Source of the DNA: Rickettsiales bacterium | GTDB lineage: Bacteria; Pseudomonadota; Alphaproteobacteria; Rickettsiales; UBA998 | Direction: 5' to 3' | Assembly (NCBI GenBank): GCA_019749855.1 | Contig: JAIEPI010000204.1 | Coordinates: 1-6,538, forward strand | DNA length: 6,538 nt | Shown here: in pieces, positions 1 to 5,331 of the stretch | Position numbering within the stretch: the first letter of the stretch is position 1 | Layout: each line of letters begins with the position of its first letter | Program-made: the position numbers and the translations under genes | Notes under the pieces: generated by a model | Told to the model about the DNA's origin: nothing | Databases searched by the model: none | The model's input: only the letters and a program-made list of their open reading frames with translations

Positions 1-1918
1 ATGTTTGATTGTTGAATTTTTGTTTAGAAATTTGCTTGGGCATTTGCTTAACTAAGGTTTTAATTTTATGTTTATAGGGCAACCCAACCTGCACCAGCGA
101 GGCCGGACGATCCAGCGTGATCTTGCCCCCATTGACAGGCCGTTTCTGCTGAATGGCACCATCCGCCAGAATCGCCACCGTTTTACTCTCTAAATGCCCA
201 AGCCCCGTAATCTCAGCCGTAGCCGCACCGCTATAGGTCACACCGGAATCAACATAGAACACTTGCCCGTTATCAGGCTCGAGCCGTTCAATGTAGCGCC
301 GTGTCTGCCCACCGGCCTGCCGTCGCACAATCATCCACACATCATCATCATCATCACCCGGAAGCACAGCCAGCGCCTCGATAGCACCATCTGTGACAAA
401 GCGATGCCAGCCAGACACTTTCTGGTTTTGCTCGATCATCAGCACCGCCGCCATACCGTCCGTGCGCGTTGCCCAGCAGAGATTGAATGGATCTTGCTGA
501 TAGGTCAGTCCGGTGATTTTAGAAGCGGTGATATGCTCAGATAACACCGTCACATCCTCCGCGATGAAACTGTCCTGCTCGAAAGAATAATTGGACGCAT
601 AGAGCTTTTTGCGCGAGCGGTTGACGTAAAGCAGGAAACTTCCCGCCTGAATCGGCTGGATACTGCTTGCGCGGAAGGTAATGTTTTTACGCGCACGCAC
701 ATTGTCAGGCGCCAGCGGATCATCACTGGCCCCGCCGCGAATGAAAAACACACCGCCCTTAGTGCCTGCCGAGAGCGTCGTGCCTGAGAAAAGCCACTCA
801 ATGGCATCATTCGTATTGCTGGCCAGCGTGAAGGTAAGCGCCGCATCGGCGGCATCACCGCTTTCAAAATCCTCATATTGCTCGTTAGAACGTGAACCCC
901 ACACGGTTTGCTTTTGCGCTGCGGTGCCACCAAAGAAAAGGCGCTGCTCATGGAACGTCACCGCTGAAGGCCAGCCCCGCACAGCACTCCATGCTGCCTC
1001 CTGCCAGTTAGGCGAGGCCGCAAAGAAGAAATTGCCCGTGACGGTGGATTGCGGCAACTCGATGCCTGCCTGCACTACTGCCGTGACCTGTGTGGCGCTG
1101 GTGTAGCCGGTGATCTCAAAAAAGCCCGTGCCGCTGTTTGCATAGAGAAAATTGATAGCACCATCACTGACAATGCCCGACTCGTGCACCGGTGGCGTGG
1201 TGCTGCATGTGCCTGCATTCTGTGCGATATAAACCCGTCCCTCATAATGCACCGGACTACCCACCGAAACACCATGGCCATTTTTCCACACCGGATAACG
1301 AGAAACACCAAATGCCTCAGACAAACCCCACACACTGCCCACATGCTCCGGCAGGAACAAGGCGGCACTGGCGTTAATCGTCACCGTGCCCACGGTGGCA
1401 GAAGCCCTCAATGTAGTGGCACCGATATTTTCCTCTCTCAGCGGTCCATGCTGATTTTCCATGCTCTCAATCGTCCATACGCCACCGGCGAGACGTGAGA
1501 GCTTTTGCGGACGTATTCGTCCACAGGTGATATACATGATGTCCACCGCCTGGGCGCACTGTAAGCTAGGTAGATCAGCTTCCACAAATGATGTGGTTAT
1601 TTCATAAGGATTAGCCCCATTCATGACCGCTTGGCCGTCCTGCGTGAAAAAACGAATATAGCCCTCGCCAAATTCCAGCATAAAAGATGCGTCCACGGAT
1701 GCGATGAACGGCACCAGCCAGCCCTTCTTTGTTTCATCCTTAATCGGCTTGAGATAGCGTGTGCCACGGCGACGCATCGCTGGCCCATGCGGCAGCGGCA
1801 GCATGTTCTCTAATACCTCGCAGCCGCTATAATATTTTTCTAAATCAGTGCGTCCAGCCAGCAGGGGAGATAACTCACCACCGTTGAAGCTTTGGAACAC
1901 ACTGGAAGCGCGAACCAT
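1..1918 (-). CDS. Long tail protein, nozzle (tail tubular protein B) type, 3' end beyond window
   Basis: The frame is open from ATG at 1918 to the left edge: 639 codons with no stop. The N-terminus carries the family signature FNGGELSP (residues 11-18), GRTDLEKY (22-29) and GPAMRRRGTRY (45-55). Later come GWPSAVTFHEQRLFFGG (315-331), WHRF (504-507), GLGHLESKTVAILADG (572-587) and GLPY (612-615). This pattern is known from podovirus tail proteins annotated as tail tubular protein B-like or stabilisation proteins, which form the lower tail or nozzle beneath the adaptor; that role is inferred. No signal peptide or membrane segment is evident. The start is fixed by GGAGG nine bases upstream, and ATG lies three bases after the adaptor stop. 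A run of five Asp (522-526) comes from a GAT repeat. After residue 622 the sequence turns Lys/Gln-rich and AT-rich and no longer looks like the family, so the C-terminus shown may not be native. Confidence 0.86.
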   Translation of the reverse strand, partial: MVRASSVFQSFNGGELSPLLAGRTDLEKYYSGCEVLENMLPLPHGPAMRRRGTRYLKPIKDETKKGWLVPFIASVDASFMLEFGEGYIRFFTQDGQAVMNGANPYEITTSFVEADLPSLQCAQAVDIMYITCGRIRPQKLSRLAGGVWTIESMENQHGPLREENIGATTLRASATVGTVTINASAALFLPEHVGSVWGLSEAFGVSRYPVWKNGHGVSVGSPVHYEGRVYIAQNAGTCSTTPPVHESGIVSDGAINFLYANSGTGFFEITGYTSATQVTAVVQAGIELPQSTVTGNFFFAASPNWQEAAWSAVRGWPSAVTFHEQRLFFGGTAAQKQTVWGSRSNEQYEDFESGDAADAALTFTLASNTNDAIEWLFSGTTLSAGTKGGVFFIRGGASDDPLAPDNVRARKNITFRASSIQPIQAGSFLLYVNRSRKKLYASNYSFEQDSFIAEDVTVLSEHITASKITGLTYQQDPFNLCWATRTDGMAAVLMIEQNQKVSGWHRFVTDGAIEALAVLPGDDDDDVWMIVRRQAGGQTRRYIERLEPDNGQVFYVDSGVTYSGAATAEITGLGHLESKTVAILADGAIQQKRPVNGGKITLDRPASLVQVGLPYKHKIKTLVKQMPKQISKQKFNNQT

Positions 1919-1921
1919 GGC

Positions 1922-2569
1922 TTAATACCTCCGTGAGGCAGCCCACGAGGAAGATTGCTTACGACGCAACCGCCCCTCTTGACCATCCACCGCACGCCCC
2001 CTGCGGAGCGTTTCTTCAGCCTGTTTCAGCAGCGTTTCTTTCATGGTGGATGAATTGGTCAGGCGGTAAGCGATCTCAGCGCCGAGCGTCAGCGACATGA
2101 CCTTAACGAAAAGGGCGCTCCATTTAGCAATCACCTGATGGTCATAGATATATAAACCGCGAACTTCCTCACGATCAGACAGCAGGTAGCCATCCTCAAT
2201 CGAATAGTCTTCATGGTCAGGAAACGCCGATAAGCGCGATATAGTCAGATACCCGTTATACGAGGGCGAAAGCTGCGTCAGGCGCTCCATCTGCTCTTTC
2301 GTCGCAATAAAGCGGATGCAGTCATCAGGGAGCCGGAAGCGATACGCATAACCAAAATCAGGATCAATCGCGTCCCGATTAAGCTTGGCCCGTTTCAGGG
2401 CGAAATTCCACGGATGCAAAGCAAGGGCAGCGCAGCGGGCGCTTTCGTAGTGTGTATTGCAGACATCTGCTTTCTCGTTGTCCCCATCAGGATCGACCAG
2501 ATTGCCAGTCACACCACACGCCGAAAGAGCGAGGTTATATATATCAACCTTTGCCGCTGCGCCGCTCAT
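1922..2569 (-). CDS. Tail adaptor / tail tubular protein A-like (gp11 type)
   Basis: The 215-residue protein fits the podovirus adaptor that makes a ring between portal and nozzle (T7 gp11-like families; about 190-220 residues is usual). Family features visible are an N-terminal helix with IYNLALSACG (residues 10-19), the Tyr-Glu-Ser-Ala-Arg segment followed by LHPWNFALKRAKL (51-63), YAYRFRLPDDCIRF (74-87), and a helical stretch around KWSALFVKVMSLTLGAEIAYRL (149-170, quoted in parts: KWSALF, LGAEIAYRL). The C-terminus ends in basic residues with SSSWAASRR, like the short SSW-R ending of related proteins. It stops with TAA three bases before the nozzle gene, which supports joint translation. 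The start has no clear Shine-Dalgarno sequence: the ATG follows tandem stops of the upstream gene at six bases' distance, so reinitiation is likely. Function is assigned from motif recognition and gene order. Confidence 0.84.
   Translation of the reverse strand: MSGAAAKVDIYNLALSACGVTGNLVDPDGDNEKADVCNTHYESARCAALALHPWNFALKRAKLNRDAIDPDFGYAYRFRLPDDCIRFIATKEQMERLTQLSPSYNGYLTISRLSAFPDHEDYSIEDGYLLSDREEVRGLYIYDHQVIAKWSALFVKVMSLTLGAEIAYRLTNSSTMKETLLKQAEETLRRGRAVDGQEGRLRRKQSSSWAASRRY
1928..1932 (-). promoter_or_regulatory. Ribosome binding site of the long tail protein
   Basis: On the minus strand a perfect GGAGG lies nine bases before ATG at 1918. It sits inside the last codons of the adaptor gene. 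It settles the start of the long tail gene, whose reading frame has no stop in the window and could be missed by ORF finders that require one. Confidence 0.8.
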
Positions 2570-2575
2570 TACTTA

Positions 2576-3058
2576 TTAGCCGAGCTGCACGAACAAACCA
2601 CGTGCCACCACTGCGCCATTGGCCGTACCTGCCGTATTGATCGTCAGCGCAATATCGAGCATGCCACCCGGATCACGGGAAAGCCCCGCCAGTTCCCAGT
2701 GGCGCTTGCCCACGTTGGCAGGCGTCACAGCAGATAGTGCGTTCTTTGCGGTTGCCGCTGTGGCAAAACTCAGGCCATCAGCAAGATTGTCTTTGTCGAT
2801 CACTGCGCCGCCATCGGCCCTTGTGTAGTAATAACCGACATCAACATCGGTCATTCCTGACAGCGCGGCATGATCAATGAAAAGCTCATAAGGCGTTCCA
2901 TTGCTAGGCACCGTGAACAGGCGGACAACATCAGTATCGACCTGCGTGCCGCCAGTGACCCACGTAGTAATCTGAGGGGAGACACGGCCACCCCCTTGAT
3001 TCAACGCCACCTTACGGTTTCCCGCCTGTGCGTTTGCGTCTGCGTAATAATCAGCCAT
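2576..3058 (-). CDS. Probable capsid decoration/cement protein, unnamed family
   Basis: A 160-residue protein directly after the major capsid gene. I do not recognise a specific catalytic or binding motif. It is rich in Gly, Ala, Thr, Asp and Val with alternating hydrophobic residues in the middle (residues 43-82) and at the C-terminus (134-159, ending GLFVQLG), which suggests a beta-sandwich or jelly roll. No membrane segment or signal peptide is seen. In BPP-1-type phages the gene at this place encodes a cement protein (Bbp16) that clamps capsid subunits; the location and size fit, but sequence similarity to Bbp16 could not be confirmed by eye. The start is well supported by AAGGAG eight bases upstream (3067-3072) and an A/T-rich leader. 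It ends with two consecutive TAA codons. A head-completion or other minor virion protein is the main alternative. Confidence 0.6.
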   Translation of the reverse strand: MADYYADANAQAGNRKVALNQGGGRVSPQITTWVTGGTQVDTDVVRLFTVPSNGTPYELFIDHAALSGMTDVDVGYYYTRADGGAVIDKDNLADGLSFATAATAKNALSAVTPANVGKRHWELAGLSRDPGGMLDIALTINTAGTANGAVVARGLFVQLG

Positions 3059-3066
3059 TGTAATAA

Positions 3067-3072
3067 CTCCTT
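3067..3072 (-). promoter_or_regulatory. Ribosome binding site of the putative cement protein
   Basis: AAGGAG on the minus strand, eight bases before ATG at 3058. The leader between this site and the hairpin after the capsid gene is very A/T-rich (3071-3088), which would keep the site unpaired, as expected for a highly translated virion protein. Confidence 0.75.
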
Positions 3073-3095
3073 GATATAATTTAATTGAAGGGACG

Positions 3096-3116
3096 AAAGG
3101 GCGACCGAAGCCGCCC
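3096..3116 (-). terminator. Stem-loop with UUCG tetraloop just after the capsid gene
   Basis: The minus-strand transcript can form GGGCGGC-UUCG-GUCGCCC: seven pairs, one of them G-U, closed by C-G around a UUCG loop, which is an exceptionally stable tetraloop. The hairpin starts seven bases after the capsid TAA and is followed by UUUCG. The U run is short, so termination is probably partial. A hairpin here can lower transcription of the downstream tail genes and protect the 3' end of capsid mRNA, much as T7 has its main terminator after its capsid gene. Base pairs are seen directly; the function is inferred. Confidence 0.6.
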
Positions 3117-3123
3117 CACCGCC

Positions 3124-4023
3124 TTAGCTTGTTGGCATATGCGTTTCGTCACACTGGACGATTTTCACTTTCTTGCCCTCGGTACGCAGCGCATTAGCGA
3201 AAATGACGGACTGTGCCTGCCATGCGTTGTTTTTGTCAGGACGCTGATTGACTTCAACCTGAATATCCTGCGAAAGCGCGAACTCAATGCCCGACTTCGC
3301 CCATGCAATGCAGGAACGAATGTTACCGGATTTAGTGAGCAGTGGCTTGGTTGCAGTGGAGGAATAGACGATCAAGTTGAAAGCACCTGCCTTAACAAGC
3401 TGACTATCCTTGAACACTGCTAAATCCTTATAATCGCTGGATTTGTATTCAAGCTGCTGACGCAGTGCGCGGCGTTGGTTGGCAGTGATGGCGATATACA
3501 TCTCCTCACCCTCATCAACACCCACTTCATCGTCAGCAAAGGATTGTTCAAGCTCCTGAAGCTTCTCGAAGGTCAGGTTTTCCCAGCCATGCACAATGGT
3601 GGAAACGCCGTCATTAGCAGCGGTGACGCTGGTGGTGCAGAACTCACCTGTTAACACAGTGCCGCGTGCAGCTTCCAGAATCAGGCGATCCTTACGAATC
3701 TGCAAGGTACGCACCGCGCCCTCGACGTATTTGTTCCCCGGATTGGCGATAATGGCCAACTGGTCGAATGTATCAAACATCGGGGTGGCACGGAACTCAC
3801 GAAGCGGACAGCCGCGCCGTGAATGAATGGGTGTAAATCCCTGCGTGTCAGACAGGCGCGTGGTAATTTCGATATCATCGAACGCGCTCATGTCGTCGTA
3901 GGTGTGTAGCTTGCCCGTGGCTGGCACGGTCATCACTGCCGCTTGTGCACGGCTCACACGTTGCTGGGCACGATCTTTGATCATGTCCGCATACTGTAGT
4001 TTATAAATTTCTGCTGTACTCAT
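3124..4023 (-). CDS. Major capsid protein, HK97-fold, BPP-1-like phage capsid family
   Basis: The 299-residue protein forms the icosahedral shell. Recognisable parts are the N-terminal helix (residues 3-28), the shell segment with PGNKYVEGAVRTLQIRKDRL (95-114), MYIAITANQRRALR (175-188), and the C-terminal block with CIAWAKSGIEFALSQDI (238-254) followed by RPDKNNAWQ (261-269). These match podovirus capsid proteins of the BPP-1 type, about 300-330 residues long, which have a circularly permuted HK97-like fold. There is no protease or long N-terminal delta domain, in agreement with a separate scaffold gene upstream. The start is chosen from AGGAG eight bases before ATG. The gene is bordered on both sides by non-coding spacers with hairpins, unlike the tightly packed neighbours, which suggests separate control of its dose. 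Confidence 0.9.
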   Translation of the reverse strand: MSTAEIYKLQYADMIKDRAQQRVSRAQAAVMTVPATGKLHTYDDMSAFDDIEITTRLSDTQGFTPIHSRRGCPLREFRATPMFDTFDQLAIIANPGNKYVEGAVRTLQIRKDRLILEAARGTVLTGEFCTTSVTAANDGVSTIVHGWENLTFEKLQELEQSFADDEVGVDEGEEMYIAITANQRRALRQQLEYKSSDYKDLAVFKDSQLVKAGAFNLIVYSSTATKPLLTKSGNIRSCIAWAKSGIEFALSQDIQVEVNQRPDKNNAWQAQSVIFANALRTEGKKVKIVQCDETHMPTS

Positions 4024-4031
4024 GGTTGCGA

Positions 4032-4036
4032 CTCCT
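4032..4036 (-). promoter_or_regulatory. Ribosome binding site of the major capsid gene
   Basis: AGGAG on the minus strand lies eight bases upstream of ATG at 4023 and selects this start. The reading frame remains open for a few codons upstream but offers no other ATG there. Confidence 0.8.
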
Positions 4037-4045
4037 GAAGGAATT

Positions 4046-4064
4046 GAATGTTTTTCAAAACTTC
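4046..4064. promoter_or_regulatory. Inverted repeat just upstream of the capsid ribosome binding site
   Basis: A 19-base near-perfect palindrome: GAA and GTTTT pair with AAAAC and TTC around a two-base centre, with one unpaired T. It lies ten bases above the capsid Shine-Dalgarno. It could be an operator for a DNA-binding protein or a weak hairpin in the leader RNA. It may also be a chance result of A/T-rich sequence; no known operator was recognised. Confidence 0.25.
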
Positions 4065-4069
4065 GGCGT

Positions 4070-4159
4070 CGCTACCCGGCTTGAAGTGCCGGACGTTCCT
4101 TGCATCGTGCGTGATGCCAGACGGCCCTTAAAAACGGACGCAGAGCAATGCGCTACCCG
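4070..4159. repeat. Two pairs of short direct repeats with arms in swapped order
   Basis: In the spacer between scaffold and capsid, CGCTACCCG occurs at 4070-4078 and 4151-4159, and CGGACG occurs at 4090-4095 and 4135-4140 (plus-strand reading). Read along the minus strand the order is A-B-B-A. A and B can pair partly, so two neighbouring hairpins form, one as A-B and the next as B-A. The second includes the exact stem CCGGC/GCCGG (4076-4080 with 4088-4092). A duplication with inversion of order, or an RNA switch with alternative pairings, would explain this. Confidence 0.5.
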
Positions 4160-4160
4160 T
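4130..4160 (-). terminator. Possible weak terminator or attenuator between scaffold and capsid genes
   Basis: On the minus strand ACGG and GCGCA pair with TGCGT and CCGT around the loop TTGCTC, with a three-base bulge (GTA), and the stem ends in TTTTT (4134-4130). Nine pairs including one G-U plus a run of five U is terminator-like, though the bulge weakens it. It sits 43 bases after the scaffold stop. If real, the capsid gene would need readthrough or its own promoter in the following hundred bases; no convincing -35/-10 pair is visible there. Confidence 0.35.
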
Positions 4161-4202
4161 CATTAAGAGCCATACTAACGCACGTGATATAGTCTTGTGA
4201 AA

Positions 4203-5003
4203 TCAGCCCTTCTTTTGCAGCGTGGCAATACGGGCATAGATGGAATCAAACTCCTGCTTGATCTGCTTGTGCTGCGGATTCATCGGATCATTGAAGGCTG
4301 GATTACTTCGAATTTCCGCCGCTTTCGCCTGCGCCTCAGCCAACGTATTCACACCGGCCCCTTTGTCTCCATGGCGAATATCACCCTCAACGGCAAAGCG
4401 CTCATAGATGCCACGAATACCAGCAATGAAATCCGCGTCCGCGCCATACTTTTGTACCACCGCGTCAGGAAATTGAGCCTTCGCCCATGCCTGCACTTCG
4501 CCGAACTTTTTGTCATACTCAGCGCCCCACGCCTGTTTGAGCGAAGCCTCAGCCTTAGCATTATCTGCTGCCTTAATGTCATTGGCGAGGTTGAGGTTCC
4601 ACTCGGTGAGTGTTTCCACCTGCTTTTGTGTTAATCCTGCTTTGTGAGCGGCAGGCGCAAACGCCTTGGCGATGTCGGGATTGACCTGCTCGAACTTGGT
4701 AAAATCATACTTATCCGGTGATTCTGGGCGACCGATCTTGTTATAAAAATCATTGGTTGCCGCTTCATCGCCCTCTTTGGGCAGATTGATCGCCGTGCCC
4801 ATCTTCTCCGTCAGGCTGGCATAGGACTTCATAAGCGCCGTTGTGTCCTTAATCTCAGGGTGTAATCCCTTCAGGTCATCCGGCAAAGAGTGGCGGAAAT
4901 CATGAGCCTGTGCACCGCCGCCCTGCTGCCCCCCTGTGGCTGTATCTCCGCCTGCTGGTGGTTGTTGTCCGTTGGCGTTACCGCCCTCTTGTACACCGGT
5001 CAT
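4203..5003 (-). CDS. Capsid scaffolding/assembly protein
   Basis: A 266-residue protein placed between the portal genes and the capsid gene, the usual scaffold position. The first 33 residues are Gly/Gln-rich and look disordered. Next comes SLPDDLKG (residues 39-46) and LMKSYASLTEKMG (57-69), then the family-type segment INLPKEGDEAATNDFYNKIG (72-91) with RPESPDKYDF after it (92-101). The rest is mainly charged helix, rich in Ala, Lys, Gln and Glu, with a basic C-terminus ending QKKG. This build is typical of podovirus scaffolds, which fill the prohead, bind capsid subunits by the C-terminal helix and leave before DNA packaging. No protease triad is evident. The start follows GGGAGGAA, with GGAGG five bases before ATG. 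It ends with TGA ahead of the 179-base spacer. Confidence 0.86.
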   Translation of the reverse strand: MTGVQEGGNANGQQPPAGGDTATGGQQGGGAQAHDFRHSLPDDLKGLHPEIKDTTALMKSYASLTEKMGTAINLPKEGDEAATNDFYNKIGRPESPDKYDFTKFEQVNPDIAKAFAPAAHKAGLTQKQVETLTEWNLNLANDIKAADNAKAEASLKQAWGAEYDKKFGEVQAWAKAQFPDAVVQKYGADADFIAGIRGIYERFAVEGDIRHGDKGAGVNTLAEAQAKAAEIRSNPAFNDPMNPQHKQIKQEFDSIYARIATLQKKG

Positions 5004-5008
5004 AGGTT

Positions 5009-5013
5009 CCTCC
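5009..5013 (-). promoter_or_regulatory. Strong ribosome binding site of the scaffold gene
   Basis: GGAGG within GGGAGGAA on the minus strand, five bases before ATG at 5003. The 40-base spacer above it, down to the previous stop, is rich in A and C on the coding strand and shows no hairpin or promoter that I can support. Confidence 0.8.
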
Positions 5014-5043
5014 CTGTGGTTGTTGGTGATGGTGATTCATGTG

Positions 5044-5331
5044 TTAGCGCAGCTTACCCCGTGCAGGCGCGGCCTTGGGGGCGTCATCAATCTGTACTTC
5101 GAGGTACATCAGGATGTGACGACCAAGCTCTTGCCGCCCAATATGGATGTAGGTTTGATGGATATCGCCAGGAACATAAGGCGACTTGGCGACCATGGCA
5201 AAATCGAGCAGATCATTCAGCACTCGAACACCCACTTCTGAATCGAATAATGCACGATAGGCCCGCTGGCGTTCCTGTGCATCTTTGAACGGTGCGGCAC
5301 GCTGTTTGATGACTAGATGCTTCTGCGTCAT
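5044..5331 (-). CDS. Small Bbp19-type phage protein
   Basis: A 95-residue protein found right after the portal gene. It shows the layout of the small family named after Bbp19 of Bordetella phage BPP-1: YRALFDSEVGVRVLNDLLDF (residues 25-44) with a later HIGRQELGRHILMYL (63-77). Members normally read FD-G-RVL-DL, then an EGRR-like motif before a helix; here that motif reads GRQELGRH. Function is not established; the steady position between portal and scaffold suggests a role in head assembly or the portal complex. The last 12 residues are Ala/Pro/Lys-rich and likely flexible. ATG overlaps the portal stop in ATGA (5331-5328), so translation is probably coupled, and GGAG lies five bases upstream (5337-5340). 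No membrane segment or catalytic motif is visible. Confidence 0.75.
   Translation of the reverse strand: MTQKHLVIKQRAAPFKDAQERQRAYRALFDSEVGVRVLNDLLDFAMVAKSPYVPGDIHQTYIHIGRQELGRHILMYLEVQIDDAPKAAPARGKLR

Noticed and set aside
194..1813. Several plus-strand open frames opposite the long tail gene, one with a run of Ile and His
   Set aside because: They are antisense to a clearly recognised protein, have no ribosome binding site pattern or known motif, and the Ile run is only the reverse of the GAT repeat.
4128..4163. Eleven-residue minus-strand mini-frame covering the first hairpin, as a possible leader peptide
   Set aside because: There is no Shine-Dalgarno before its ATG and no run of one regulatory amino acid; a frame this short is expected by chance.
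4165..4202. Possible minus-strand promoter with a TAGTAT -10 box before the capsid gene
   Set aside because: The best matching -35 sequence is poor and the spacing is 18-19 bases, too weak to support a call.
4197..4634. Plus-strand frame of 145 codons opposite the scaffold gene
   Set aside because: The minus strand encodes a family-like scaffold protein with a strong ribosome binding site; the antisense product shows no family features.
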